Assembly (NCBI RefSeq): GCF_000350225.1
Contig: NW_005179222.1
Span: forward strand, 12,095-76,094
DNA: 64,000 nt
From: Chondrus crispus
Lineage: Eukaryota > Rhodophyta > Florideophyceae > Gigartinales > Gigartinaceae
Direction: 5' to 3'
Every line of letters starts with the position of its first letter. The stretch's first letter is position 1. The notes beneath the pieces were generated by a model that made no database searches, was not told the DNA's origin, and saw only the letters and a list, made by a program, of their open reading frames with translations. Positions 43,918 to 54,850 of this stretch are shown here, piece after piece. The position numbers were made by a program, and so were the translations under genes.

Positions 43918-46900
43918 ATGCCAAATGCAACTACGCGTGGTCGAAGATCTCGACGCCGTGGGCGTAGCGGTGCCCGTACCGGAAGCAGTGGTGCAACAGG
44001 GAGTGCCCTTAACGAAGCCCTTGTCCGCAAAGTCCTCGGACGTGACTATGGCAAGGGTTTAGAAGCTCGTGGCATCAAGAAGGGCGTCCATGTCAAGCTG
44101 TTCGCAGTTGTGAGAGATGCAGTTATGGAAGTGGGGACTGCGAAACTGTCTACAGCTGGGGACGAGAGTGAAATTGTGCAACGCAGACTACACTTGCATA
44201 AACTTCCCCAAACCGCGAAACAAGACCTCGTGGTCGTAACGGGTGCATCGCTCACGACGAATGCAAGTAATCATCCTTATCCCTACAAATTCAAAGGAGG
44301 TGAGGGACCACCTGAAAAATTATGTGATTTGCACACTGCTGGCCTCTACGCCTGGGATACGAGGATGATGATTCCAGTAGAAGCTCAGGCCGAAGAAGAG
44401 AACAATCCTTCCGGTCTGAAAAGTTCGTGTGAACTACCGCCCGCACCGAGACCAGCTGACCAAAGACAGAAACCCGAAGAAGCAGGAAAAATGCAATTTG
44501 ATACCGCTGCGACGCCTGTGCCGCAGCCATATCCAGGTGCGCCAGAAGGTGACGAAGCCATTGAAGTTACCCCTGCTATGCCTGCGCCAGTGATTGACGT
44601 TGACAAAATGGTTCCTGCCGCACCAGAATATGAGGATCTAGGTGATACGATCGAGCTCGCTGAGCATGGAAAAGATGTCAATATCCGCTGCTACGACATG
44701 TCTGCCTACGTGAGAGTGGAAGTGAGCGTTATGCTGTCCCAAGTTCTCCAGCCACCTTGTACACTTCGGGATACTGCAACCAAGTATGTCAAACGGCTTG
44801 AGGAGGGCTTCATAACCTACGGCTACGACTACGGAAGCGGGTTGATGACAATAACTATTCGTCGTGTTGAGAACCCGAATGTGGGTGATGTGGACCTTGG
44901 TGGCCTCGTCATGGAAAATCGGTTGGCCGATGATGGGCACGGTAGTGAGGTCGTCTCAAGGTATTGGGGGGGTGATATACGTGGGGTTGTTGTCGATGGT
45001 CTTCATCGTCGACAGAGTATGAAGAATATATTGCATACTCGAGGTGAGGAACCCGGGCTGAAATGGCTACATGAACCGCTCCGTATGGTGCTTATTCTTC
45101 GCCGTGATGGGAAGGACATGAACAGCACCGAGATGCTTCACCTTGGCTCCCATCGGAATCAGGTAGCATCGACAGTGCGTCTTTTCGAGAGCTTGGAAGA
45201 ACATATTCACGGTGTCCTGTCCTATCTCAAGTCTTTCGCATTAGAAACTGGCCTCACCGTCGATGAAGTAAGGCCGTCTAATGTTGCCGCAGAGATGTGC
45301 ACATCGGAGATTATTCCGAACATGAAGAAGCCCACGTATCGCCGCTACGCAAGGATTGCCAAGATTTTCGCGAAATATCCCCGTGCATTTGATAGGCTGT
45401 TGTCCTTCAAACCCGATGAGCGACCGAAGATTGGGGCTGTGCATCTTGACCACAGCAAGTTTTACGAGGTCGATGAGTGCGGTGTTATGCTCTTCCTGGA
45501 TAGCATACATGCATGTGTCCGCAACCCTGCATCTTCAGGGGCATTTGACGCAACTCCCTTCTTTGGAACGGCTATGGAACTTTACCAGATTTTTCGCCGT
45601 AAGTTCAACCTATATGGCATTCCAGGACGACTGTCCTTTTCGGAGTTCCTAGAAGTACAAGTGAAGCAACCAAAAAACAAGACAAGTTCCATTGGTGATC
45701 TTTTCGTGAACAGTATGAGATTGTTTTCCAGCAAGAAGGTAGATGAAGATAAGAACTCGCAGAGATCCTCACGTTTTGGTTCAAGGATTATCTCCCATTT
45801 CGAGCCGAAACAAGCCGGGAATAAGCCCAAGGCAGCGCCAGCGGCAGGTGCATCGACTTCTACAGCGGCAGTGCCATCTTCCGTCGTCGTCAAGTCAAAT
45901 GGCTCTGGTGGTGCGAAGACACCCGTGCTGTCACCCGCGAAAACAGGCTCGAGGACGCCCATCACATCATCTCCCGAACCAGCCCCATCTCGTCGCAGTG
46001 GTCGTAAGCGGAAAGCTTCACCTCCTCCTTCACCTCCTATTAAAGTCTTCACCACGACTGAATCCCGTCCAAAGGCGAAGAAGAAGGCGAAGAAGAAGGC
46101 CACTTGGGCCAAGCAGACTGCCACGAACACACCGCTTTCTGTCCAACCTGTCCGACCTCCGATCGAAATCGTTGATACGGACGGGTCTCGTGAGCCCCTC
46201 CTACGCAAATCTGAAGTGCCTTTCGATGACTTCTTGCCTCCTCTGCTCCCTGTCGGCTACAGAGATGCACCCGTTTACCGTGGTGAGGTTGACCCTTGGT
46301 GGAAAGATGCCCTGTTGAGGACTCCCTCCGAAGTCGTCTCTATTGCCAATAAAGTGCAAGCGGACGGAGGCGAATTGCACCACACTCCATTGCTAGAAGC
46401 TTTGCATATTCCCTTAGGTCATAGAGCTCACAATTTCGTGGACGTTGAAGATTTGACCTATATGCATCGAGTGGCCTGGCTCATGGCTGCTCAAAAGCAG
46501 CACCTCGAATCAGTGAGGCAGGCAAACCCCGTTTTGGGTGACTCAGAAAGTGAGCTAGATTGGGATACGGTAACGTCGTCCTTTGAGAAAGGCGAAGGTA
46601 GGGCATACTTTATGAGGAAAGGAATGCTACTGCAGGAGCGTGGGTTCTGCATACTGGAAGGTTTTGCAGAACCACACTCGCTGGCCAAAGAAGTGATACA
46701 GGCCCGGCAACCCCCTCTTAGCATTGTGAACACGGACACTGGTATTCAGGAGCTATTCGACCACTATCTTTCAACGTTTCCAGGAGAGAATGAGCTGAAA
46801 AAGGAGAAGAATCGCACTCTTTGGAACCCGATAGTCAACTTGGGGGAGTCAGAAGGTGATAAGAAATCCCGGAACGAAGGCAAGGCCCGTTATTCCAGCA

Positions 46901-47730
46901 CCAGGATGTTGCTCATGGAAGAAACCGAAGAAAACCCAGAAAATGTGTGGGCCTCTGTTCGTCGAGCTATGCTTGATGCATGGTTGGGGCAGTTGGCTGT
47001 ACTGATTGGGCTCACAGATGGAGTGTTTGGGAAGATGCGCACGCCGGTGACAGGCGGACGCCTGCTTTTAACTGGCAAGAATTGCCCTCGCCAAGTACCG
47101 CACAACGATTTTCAGGTGCGAAGTCGGAATGAGCGAGATAAGTGCTCGGGGTACTTCCTCATGGTGAACGATAATGACCCCTTCCCTATCTGGTTCTGTG
47201 AGTACTCTCATAAGTTTGTATTCAAGTCCGTGGTTGAGCTGGGACACCTGTCAAGAGATTTGACACTACGCAAACTCACCGTTCCTCCCTTCTCCGTATT
47301 TGTCGGTCATGGTTATGCAACGCATGCTGGCGCAGGTTATGAAAGTCGCCTATCAGATAAGCTCACCACTCGCTACCATCTCTATTTCATTCCAGAAGAC
47401 GTATCTCTTCCTGATTCAGTAGCATTTGCCTTCGGGGATTCGCTGAGGTTCGAAGGGGACGATGTTTTGGAAATAATCGAGAAGGAGCTGTGCGAAAAGG
47501 GGACAGAAGGTGAGAATAGGATAGAAAGGACCGCTGCCAGAATTGGGCCATTGGCGGAAGAGCACAATGATGAGGACGGAAATGATGTGGATAGAAGCCG
47601 CGGCGAAAGAAATGCCAATGCTGATGATGATGAAGACAGCGAATGGAATGCCAGTGCTGATGATGACGACGACGATTTCCAGACCAAAAGCGATGCAAGC
47701 GATGGTGATTCTTGCTTAACAGTTCAATAA
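43918..47730 (+). CDS. ParB-like domain fused to a 2OG-Fe(II) oxygenase
   Basis: 1270 aa from ATG 43918; the open frame reaches back to a TTG at 43825, but the ATG leads directly into a basic RGRRSRRRGRSG tail suited to nuclear import. Residues about 270-460 resemble the ParB/DGQHR-like fold: a VVVDGLHRRQSM motif with DGLHR at 360-364, then an E-rich helix with an HRN. Residues 640-790 are low-complexity Ser/Pro/Lys. Residues about 900-1180 look like a double-stranded beta-helix oxygenase: H1062-N-D1064 in QVPHNDFQ, distal H1136 in ATHAGAG and R1152 in TTRYHLYF, the iron and 2-oxoglutarate ligands. The tail is strongly acidic. Such oxygenases hydroxylate bases, nucleic acids or proteins. Next to a DNA methyltransferase, base or histone demethylation/oxidation is a fair guess, not shown. 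Confidence 0.75.
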   Translation: MPNATTRGRRSRRRGRSGARTGSSGATGSALNEALVRKVLGRDYGKGLEARGIKKGVHVKLFAVVRDAVMEVGTAKLSTAGDESEIVQRRLHLHKLPQTAKQDLVVVTGASLTTNASNHPYPYKFKGGEGPPEKLCDLHTAGLYAWDTRMMIPVEAQAEEENNPSGLKSSCELPPAPRPADQRQKPEEAGKMQFDTAATPVPQPYPGAPEGDEAIEVTPAMPAPVIDVDKMVPAAPEYEDLGDTIELAEHGKDVNIRCYDMSAYVRVEVSVMLSQVLQPPCTLRDTATKYVKRLEEGFITYGYDYGSGLMTITIRRVENPNVGDVDLGGLVMENRLADDGHGSEVVSRYWGGDIRGVVVDGLHRRQSMKNILHTRGEEPGLKWLHEPLRMVLILRRDGKDMNSTEMLHLGSHRNQVASTVRLFESLEEHIHGVLSYLKSFALETGLTVDEVRPSNVAAEMCTSEIIPNMKKPTYRRYARIAKIFAKYPRAFDRLLSFKPDERPKIGAVHLDHSKFYEVDECGVMLFLDSIHACVRNPASSGAFDATPFFGTAMELYQIFRRKFNLYGIPGRLSFSEFLEVQVKQPKNKTSSIGDLFVNSMRLFSSKKVDEDKNSQRSSRFGSRIISHFEPKQAGNKPKAAPAAGASTSTAAVPSSVVVKSNGSGGAKTPVLSPAKTGSRTPITSSPEPAPSRRSGRKRKASPPPSPPIKVFTTTESRPKAKKKAKKKATWAKQTATNTPLSVQPVRPPIEIVDTDGSREPLLRKSEVPFDDFLPPLLPVGYRDAPVYRGEVDPWWKDALLRTPSEVVSIANKVQADGGELHHTPLLEALHIPLGHRAHNFVDVEDLTYMHRVAWLMAAQKQHLESVRQANPVLGDSESELDWDTVTSSFEKGEGRAYFMRKGMLLQERGFCILEGFAEPHSLAKEVIQARQPPLSIVNTDTGIQELFDHYLSTFPGENELKKEKNRTLWNPIVNLGESEGDKKSRNEGKARYSSTRMLLMEETEENPENVWASVRRAMLDAWLGQLAVLIGLTDGVFGKMRTPVTGGRLLLTGKNCPRQVPHNDFQVRSRNERDKCSGYFLMVNDNDPFPIWFCEYSHKFVFKSVVELGHLSRDLTLRKLTVPPFSVFVGHGYATHAGAGYESRLSDKLTTRYHLYFIPEDVSLPDSVAFAFGDSLRFEGDDVLEIIEKELCEKGTEGENRIERTAARIGPLAEEHNDEDGNDVDRSRGERNANADDDEDSEWNASADDDDDDFQTKSDASDGDSCLTVQ

Positions 47731-47731
47731 A
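47726..47731 (+). terminator. poly(A) signal overlapping the oxygenase stop codon
   Basis: AATAAA overlaps the TAA stop (47728-47730), implying a very short 3' UTR. Confidence 0.45.
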
Positions 47732-47892
47732 ATCCTTCCGCCAACTGCCTTCCACAGGAAGGTCAAATCAGCCTATCGGAGGCAATAAAAAATCGGCGCA
47801 AATATTTTGGTCCGGGCCAGCAAAAAATGTGTCATAAATGTAGCAACGCTTGTTGATTTCATGTCGCGATTTGCACATTTTTTACCAATAAC

Positions 47893-48210
47893 GCCATTGG
47901 CTGAAAATCGGAATAGTTATGGCACAGCGTCTCTGCCTGGCCTGTGGCGGTAGATGACTGGCTGGCGCTGCACACAGGTAAGTCTCGCAGTGCCAAACGC
48001 CATTGGCTGAAAAGCAGCAGAGTTATTGCACAGCGCCTCTGCGCGGCCTGTGGCGGGAGATGCCTGGCTGGCGCTGCACACGGGTAAGTCTCGCAGTGCC
48101 AAAAGCCATTGGCTGAAAAGCAGCATAGTTATGGCACAGCGTCTCTGCCTGGCCTGCGGCGGTAGATGGCTGGCTGGCGCTGTACACGGGCAGGTCCCGC
48201 AGGGCCAAAC
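47893..48210. repeat. three 106-bp tandem repeats
   Basis: Units start at 47893, 47999 and 48105, each beginning GCCATTGGCTGAAAA. Clear but imperfect copies. They lie just after the oxygenase gene. Confidence 0.92.
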
Positions 48211-48898
48211 GCTTTTACATTGATGCAATGATGAGACGGTGATCATCGCTGCATATGGGCAGCCACCGACGACCATGTTTTGCTGCTCCAGGGCAGTGAA
48301 AATATGTCTCCATTCGCAGCTCCAATGCAACACTAGACGTAATGCTCCGACCTACTCTCAGTCAATGAAATGTTAATCCAGTACCTTTCTTGCAAAGATG
48401 ATATCACCCCGCCGGTCCAGAAACGGTCCCAACCCGAAGGATGAAACCGATAGCGGTTCCAGCGGCGTTCACATCACATTTATTTGTAGCAACCAAAGAG
48501 TATTGTTACGGCTACATACACTACATCTACCCCGTCCAAATACCGGAATACCGCAGCAGTGGTTCATTGCGCTTCTGTTAAATACAATAATCAACGCCAA
48601 GAAACATAACAAGAGAGGTCAGTTACGGTCACAGTACGTCATGATGGTGGATTGGAATTCTGATAGACCAAGGAGGGTGTACTGATGGCTTACCTGATCC
48701 TGAGTTAGAAGACGGGCGGGTTGACCTGCAGTGAGACAAGGAACGCTGTGAAGCTTGGTCAGAACAGTTCTTCGAAACTTTCAATGTGTTAGAGAATGTG
48801 CGAACTTACGTTACAGCTTTGTAGGTAATCGCAAAACGGCATGGCCTAGAGAAAGCGCTCACTTACCAAACGTCTGCAGCGCACTCGTGTCTCCGCAT
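48211..48898. other. intergenic, nothing recognised
   Basis: Between the 106-bp and 102-bp arrays. Short ORFs only. Confidence 0.4.
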
Positions 48899-50310
48899 GA
48901 GATTTCAACCAAACACGCAATTCGCAGAACGCAAACTGTCAGAAACGGAGATGGGCGGTGGGTCATGACTGTGGCAGAAGTGGCGTCACTTACTATGGAT
49001 GATATCTCAACCAAACACGCAACTCGCAGAAAGGAAACTGTTAGAAAAATGGATGCGTGGTGGGTCAGGACTGTAGGAGAAGTGGCGTCACTTACTGTGG
49101 AGGATATCTCAACCAAACACGCAACTCGCAGAAAGGAAACTGTTAGAAAAATGGATGCGTGGTGGGTCAGAACTGTGGGAGAAGTGGCGTCACTTACTGT
49201 GGATGACATCTAAACCAAACACGCAACTCGCAGAAAGAAAACTGTTAGAAAAATGGATTCGTGGTGGGTCAGAACTGTGGGAGAAGTGGCGTCACTTACT
49301 GTGGATGATATCTCAACCAAACACGCAACTCGCAGAAAGGAAACTGTTAGAAGAATGGATTCGTGGTGGGTCAGGACTGTGGGAAAAGTGGCGTCACTTA
49401 CTGTGGATGATATCCCAAACAAACACGCAACTCGCAGAAAGGAACCTGTTCGAGAAATGGATGCGTGGTGGGTCAGAACTGTGGCAGAAGTGGCGTCACT
49501 TACTGTAGATGATATCTCAACCAAACACACAACTAGCAGAAAGGAAACTGTTAGAAAAATGGATTCGTGGTGGGTCAGAACTGTGGGAGAAGTGGCGTCA
49601 CTTACTGTGGATGATATCCCAAACAAACACGCAACTCGCAGAACGGAAACTGTTAGAAAAATGGATGCGTGGTGGGTCAGAACTGTGGGAGAAGTGGCGT
49701 CACTTACTGCGGATGATATTTCAAACAGACAAGCAACTCGCAGAACGGAAACTGTTAGAGAAACGGATGCGTTGTGGGTCAAGACTCTGGGAGAAGTGGC
49801 GTCACTTACTGTGGATGATATCTCAACCAAACACGCAACTCGCAGAAAGGAAACTGTTAGAAAAATGGATGCGTGGTGGGTCAGAACTGTGGCAGAAGTG
49901 GCGTCACTTACTGTGGATGATATCCCAAACAAACACGCAACTCGCAGAAAGGAAACTGTTAGAAAAATGGATGCGTGGTGGGTCAGAACTGTGGGAGAAG
50001 TGGCGTCACTTACTGTGGATGATATCCCAAACAAACACGCAACTCGCAGAAAGGAAACTGTTAGAAAAATGGATGCGTGGTGGGTCAGAACTGTGGGAGA
50101 AGTGGCGTCACTTACTGCGGATGATATTTCAAACAGACAAGCAACTCGCAGAACGGAAACTGTTAGAGAAACGGATGCGTTGTGGGTCAAGACTGTGGGA
50201 GAAGTAGCTTCACTTACTGTGTGGATGATATCTCAACCGAACACGCAACTCGCAGAAAGGAAACTGTCAGAAAACGGGATGCATGGTGGATCAAGACTGC
50301 GGACGACGGG
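48899..50310. repeat. 102-bp minisatellite, about 14 units
   Basis: Units begin with GATATCTCAACCAAACACGC or a close variant at about 48899, 49001, 49103, 49205 and so on every 102 bp to 50123, then 50227 after a 2-bp insertion. Because 102 is divisible by three, whole frames stay open through the array. This gives ORFs of 378 and 232 aa on plus and 326 aa on minus with 34-residue repeats. Outer units are more diverged than inner ones. Confidence 0.95.
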
Positions 50311-50728
50311 CGTGCAGAGAGTTGGATCTGGTCGTGGAACTATATTGCTGCATATATATATGCAATGTTCAGAAAAAACCGGTAGCTAGATATTTCAAAC
50401 TGTTCATGGGCACGTGTCGTACTGAAATCTCAATTTGAAATTACCGAATTCGGTATGGCATGGCTGTCCTTAACGACAGCCATTCATTGAGCTTTTGCAT
50501 GCGGCATCACATCAAAATGCGAGTAGGAGCATATCCTTTTTACCGTTTCTACTCATTGAACCAAGCTTTAATATTAACGGCACAACCGTATGCATCGCCA
50601 AATGTAACAAAAGACCTTCTTTCGGCTGTAGAGCAGTAAGCTTGCTGAAATCTTGTTAATGCCGAGGTCCATGCCAAACTTCACTGCAGCCCCACTTCTA
50701 GTTGCGGACCTGGTCGAAACTGTCACAG
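50311..50728. other. leader region of the CACTA-like transposase
   Basis: Includes a hairpin with 9-bp arms ATGGCTGTC/GACAGCCAT and a 6-base loop at 50460-50483. No TATA box could be assigned with confidence. Confidence 0.45.
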
Positions 50729-53700
50729 ATGGGGCGTCAAAGCAAGAGTCGTTGGGTTCTTAAAAAACGCGGACCTTATGCAAAGCGTTCCGAAGATGTT
50801 GCATCACAAGGGACTACTTCGGATGGGCACGCACCATCTTCTTCTGAACCTCAGCTTGAAAGAAATCGAAAAAGAGCAAGGCCATGTAGGCAACTGTCTA
50901 CAAAGCCAGCTAAACGTCCAGGAGATGGGTTCATGTTACTAGACGGTCAGTCAGAATCCTACGCTTCCCTTTTGAAAGACGGGCTTTTAAGCGACCTCCA
51001 AGAATACCAAGGCGTCATGCATGACGGTGTGGAGGCACTTCCATCAAGTCCTCACCCCGAACGAAATAACACGATCCGTTGTGAAGAAAGCGAAGGAATT
51101 TCTGGATTAGACATTGGATTGAGCGTTGAGCAGGACAATGCCTACGAAGCTGAGGAGTCTGAGGAGCTGATAGACAGCATGTTCGAAAGCGCTTCTGGTG
51201 GAATTCGATTGACCTGGACAAATATTGCATCACTGATAACAGCAACTGGGAGCACGCGTCTCAGCGAGACTGCGTATCAGACACTTGCCAACTTTAGGAA
51301 CTGGAGACCGAATGAAAGGCAGCTCACTCTCAAACTGCCAAGTACATCTACTCTGAAGAGACGTGTTCGTCCATTTGCGAAATCCAACTTCTTCGTTCCT
51401 TGTCATGTAGAAATGTTTACTGTGGATTTGTCGAAGTCTGGGTCGAAGGCTGGCGTTGGAAAGTATACCTCACAGGACAGCGCTCCGACCATGATTGTAA
51501 GACCGAGCAACTGGGCAAAACTTGACTTTTCGACAGCAAAATTGCGGGAGATGGTGCAAGGAAGACGGCATGATATGGATCCGTCAATCGAGATACCGAG
51601 GTTCTCGGATATTGAGGACACTCCAATAATCAAGGATAGGGCTGGGAGTCTATCTGTTTATCGGATTCCAACCGAAGATGGTGTGACAGTGAAACTGCGA
51701 AAAGGGCTCCTTCTTAACATTACGGTCGAAACAAGTGACGCGGTGAAGGGCAGATTGATGCAAGCCCAGTTTGCAGTAACGTCCTCAACGAACATGAGAT
51801 TTCATGCAGTTGTATCTTCCTTCTTTGTTTACGATGAGCCAAACTGGACAGAACCGCAGGCGGAGTCCAATTCAAAGCGTACCAAAACGATGAAGACGAA
51901 GAGATCAGAATCTCGGGCATTCCTTCCCAGTGACATGGTCGTCGAACTTGCACTCCCAGGACAGCCAGACGCCGAAGATTCGGAAGAACCAACGCAAACA
52001 CCCTTCCTTGTGTATAGGATGTGGAGAAGACAGAACTGTGATGACGACTACGCCACCAGCTTGGTTGTATCTTCTGAAAGAAATGTTTCGAATCTCACCG
52101 GAACGAATAGGGGCGTTTACAACCAGATGTTTGACAAAACCGTAGTGAAACGAGTATCTGCCGATGATAATCCAATGAACAAGGGTCATCGCGTCGATGC
52201 GGAAAGCAGTGGACGTTTGGAAGATGGAAGAAAGTACGTTGTGTATAGAATGTTTCTGTACTCTGATGGATTTACGCCGTACATTGGAAAGAAAGGAAGC
52301 ATGGGTGGTGTATACATGCTGCCAATAGGTATGGCTCCGGAGAACCGCAATGGAGCAGGAGCCATCAGACCTATCGGGCTAACTCCTCCAGGGGTATCTA
52401 CAAACGAGGTACTGGCGGCAGTTATTGATGATATCATTGAGGGGACAGAAAAGGGATTTGAGATGACCACTGCACAAGGAGAGAAGGTTGTTCTTTTTCT
52501 CGATGTCGTCGGGTACGTTGGAGACTATCCTGCAGTGTCCCACACTTTGGACCTACTAGGGCACTGCTCCAATGTTCCATGTCACTTATGCAGCTATGGT
52601 AGGTACGACAAGTCTGGATTTCAAGGAAGCAAGTATTGTTACACAACCCGCATCCATTCCGACCATCCATCTTTCGCGAGAGATGAGAACCGGGCTACTG
52701 CATTGAGGAGATCCAAGTTATCCAGGGAAGAGTTGAAAGCCCTCGGAATGGATGACGCAGATACGTTTGAGACAAGTCTGCAGGCACTTCATCAACTCTC
52801 TGAAAAACTGCGACAAGTTCGCGCTCGTGTGCCTCGTGTACTCGGCAGTAGCAAACCGGTTGTTCCTTCTGTTTTCGATTCGTATCGCTCATGCGTTGTG
52901 GCTCCCGATCATCTTTTCCTCGGGATTGGTCGCGACATCATGAATCTCTGTATAACACTGCTACCAAAAGATGTACGCAAAGATGCCGAGGCAATTGCCA
53001 AGATGGCTTTGAAGGATGGCTATCTCATATATCAGGAGAGCCTAATCAACCATGAAAAGCATGTGCTACATTCAATGACGATATCGTCTATGTACTGCCT
53101 GCTCTTGGTAGCACCACGGGCGATGAAGAGTGCTTGGTACGTGAACAAAATCACAGGCGAGAGAGAGAGCGGAAACTGTGCTACTATCGATGAAGCTCTC
53201 GACCTCCTCGACCTGTTTTCCTCTCTCGTGAGCAGAACGCAGTACTTTCCGGACTCAAGGATAGATGGTGAGAGGTCATTAGACACACACAATGAAGAAG
53301 GAGGAACCAAGAGACTTCTGCAGATTCGTAATATGGCACTTCGTTACCTATCTCGAGTAGATAAGCTGTGTCGCACAAACAGCTTTGCCTCCACTCATTT
53401 GGACAAACCAAACCTTCACAGATTGTTGGAGTTCTTCACACATACATTGCCACTGTTCGGTAGTGTAAGACATGTACAAGAGTTGTTGTTTGAAAGCGCT
53501 CATCAGCCATTGAAGAGGGGGGTAGCTCAATCCAATATGAAAAACTCACAATTACAGGCTATGGAACATCGTCTTGCCAACGACTGGAAGACTCGTCTGG
53601 CAATTGAAACTGAAGGCATTGACACTAGTGAGAACGGCTGGAGCTTTGAGACAGCGAAGTCGGTTTTAAATCTCTTGGGCTACGACAGTTCTGGGCTTCA

Positions 53701-53929
53701 GGATGCGGGAAGATTTCTACAAAAGCTTCAGGACTGCTTCCCAACTCCTGTTCTGCAGAATCTTCGATTACATCGGAAAGGACTCTTATCGTCGTCTCTT
53801 AGTAGGAAGGACTGGCGCGTAGACAATTCAGTAATTATGAACCTCGGAAACACTGCAGACGGAGGTCAACATTCGGAAATGTTCCAATCAACTGACCTTG
53901 CATTTCTGTTGAAAGCAAGGGAGTTTTAG
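50729..53929 (+). CDS. CACTA/Plavaka-like (Tnp2-type) transposase
   Basis: 1066 aa from ATG 50729 (open from a TTG at 50702). The N-terminal 150 residues are basic then acidic. The catalytic region has D592 in FLDVVGYVGDYPA with D599, followed by a zinc-like HCSNVPCHLC segment. It continues with D727 in APDHLFLGIGRDIMN and E922 in FESAHQPLKR. The order GDYPA, C-x2-C, DHLxLG and FExxHxxLK is that of Tnp2/CACTA and Plavaka transposases. The ORF stops at 53927-53929, but the next frame continues openly to 54534 with protein-like sequence. The gene is thus probably frameshifted near its 3' end, or uses a short intron or frameshift. Confidence 0.8.
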   Translation: MGRQSKSRWVLKKRGPYAKRSEDVASQGTTSDGHAPSSSEPQLERNRKRARPCRQLSTKPAKRPGDGFMLLDGQSESYASLLKDGLLSDLQEYQGVMHDGVEALPSSPHPERNNTIRCEESEGISGLDIGLSVEQDNAYEAEESEELIDSMFESASGGIRLTWTNIASLITATGSTRLSETAYQTLANFRNWRPNERQLTLKLPSTSTLKRRVRPFAKSNFFVPCHVEMFTVDLSKSGSKAGVGKYTSQDSAPTMIVRPSNWAKLDFSTAKLREMVQGRRHDMDPSIEIPRFSDIEDTPIIKDRAGSLSVYRIPTEDGVTVKLRKGLLLNITVETSDAVKGRLMQAQFAVTSSTNMRFHAVVSSFFVYDEPNWTEPQAESNSKRTKTMKTKRSESRAFLPSDMVVELALPGQPDAEDSEEPTQTPFLVYRMWRRQNCDDDYATSLVVSSERNVSNLTGTNRGVYNQMFDKTVVKRVSADDNPMNKGHRVDAESSGRLEDGRKYVVYRMFLYSDGFTPYIGKKGSMGGVYMLPIGMAPENRNGAGAIRPIGLTPPGVSTNEVLAAVIDDIIEGTEKGFEMTTAQGEKVVLFLDVVGYVGDYPAVSHTLDLLGHCSNVPCHLCSYGRYDKSGFQGSKYCYTTRIHSDHPSFARDENRATALRRSKLSREELKALGMDDADTFETSLQALHQLSEKLRQVRARVPRVLGSSKPVVPSVFDSYRSCVVAPDHLFLGIGRDIMNLCITLLPKDVRKDAEAIAKMALKDGYLIYQESLINHEKHVLHSMTISSMYCLLLVAPRAMKSAWYVNKITGERESGNCATIDEALDLLDLFSSLVSRTQYFPDSRIDGERSLDTHNEEGGTKRLLQIRNMALRYLSRVDKLCRTNSFASTHLDKPNLHRLLEFFTHTLPLFGSVRHVQELLFESAHQPLKRGVAQSNMKNSQLQAMEHRLANDWKTRLAIETEGIDTSENGWSFETAKSVLNLLGYDSSGLQDAGRFLQKLQDCFPTPVLQNLRLHRKGLLSSSLSRKDWRVDNSVIMNLGNTADGGQHSEMFQSTDLAFLLKAREF

Positions 53930-54534
53930 AGCATTTACGGAAACAAAAGCTACGTCTTAGAAGTGGCCGGCCGGACCATGGAAATTCCGTAACCGTACAG
54001 ATATATGGAACTGCCAAGTGGTGCAAAATAACAGACGGGCGAAAAAGAGACCAGACATCTGTTTTGGCCACTATATCTTATGGGAGCGTGATTCAAGCCT
54101 TGCATTCTTCTGTAGTTTCGACCGCAGATCCTGATCTCCCATTCACTCTTCATGAGAACAATGATTCTGAGCATGATGAAGACAGAAGGTTCTGGATGGT
54201 GCTAGCCGTGGTTCAAGTCCGGATTCTGGACGCTCGTGAGAAAGAAAGTCAAGAAACAACACGATATTGCGCAGTGAAGGAGTGCGAAGCTGAAGAAGAT
54301 GGATACGGGGTGATGATACAACAACGAAACGAAAGAAGAGCGCTGGTTGAGCTTGGAAGCTACGTTCGAAAGGCATTAGTTATGCACTACTGCGAGCAGG
54401 ACAGCGCCGAAAGCGACGACCATATGTGTCTCATATGCACATCAAACTCAGCAGTACAACACAGGAGTCTCCCAGACGGTGGAATTTATCATGTGTGGGG
54501 GCGAAAGGAAGGGTATCCGCCACGTCAGGCATAA
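53920..54534 (+). pseudogene. C-terminal extension of the CACTA-like transposase
   Basis: About 200 codons open in the frame offset by one base from the main ORF, starting before its stop and ending at TAA 54532-54534. The text is coding-like: KQKLRLRSGRPDHGNSVTV early, YHVWGRKEGYPPR late, no low complexity. It is best explained as the last part of the transposase, which would reach about 1270 aa. Confidence 0.6.
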
Positions 54535-54850
54535 GTATATGTGCGGAACAAGAACTCTGGTCTTTATTCAACAGTTTTTAGTACTACCACACAGCTCTGC
54601 ATACTTTTATGCACTGACTATAAGCTCTGCGCCGGCCTCTATATCCGTAGTTGCGACATATAAACTGTATCGTTATTGCAAACAAAATTCAGGTCTGCTA
54701 CCTTTGTGGGCTTGTTGCAAGGGGGCTCGTTATGTATCCCCGCCTTTCGAGGTCCGTGTCCCTACACCTCTCTAGTTCCCGCAGCCAGTCTGATCCTTAA
54801 CTTTTTCGTTTCCCTCACCATACACCCACTCTCCTTGTCAACCGGTGCAC
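54535..54850. other. intergenic, nothing recognised
   Basis: No motif. Only short ORFs. Confidence 0.35.

Noticed and set aside
48755-50389. ORFs of 152, 378, 232, 326 and 117 aa with 34-residue repeats
   Set aside because: They all come from the 102-bp tandem array, whose unit length is a multiple of three, so several frames on both strands stay open together. No frame is favoured by the sequence.
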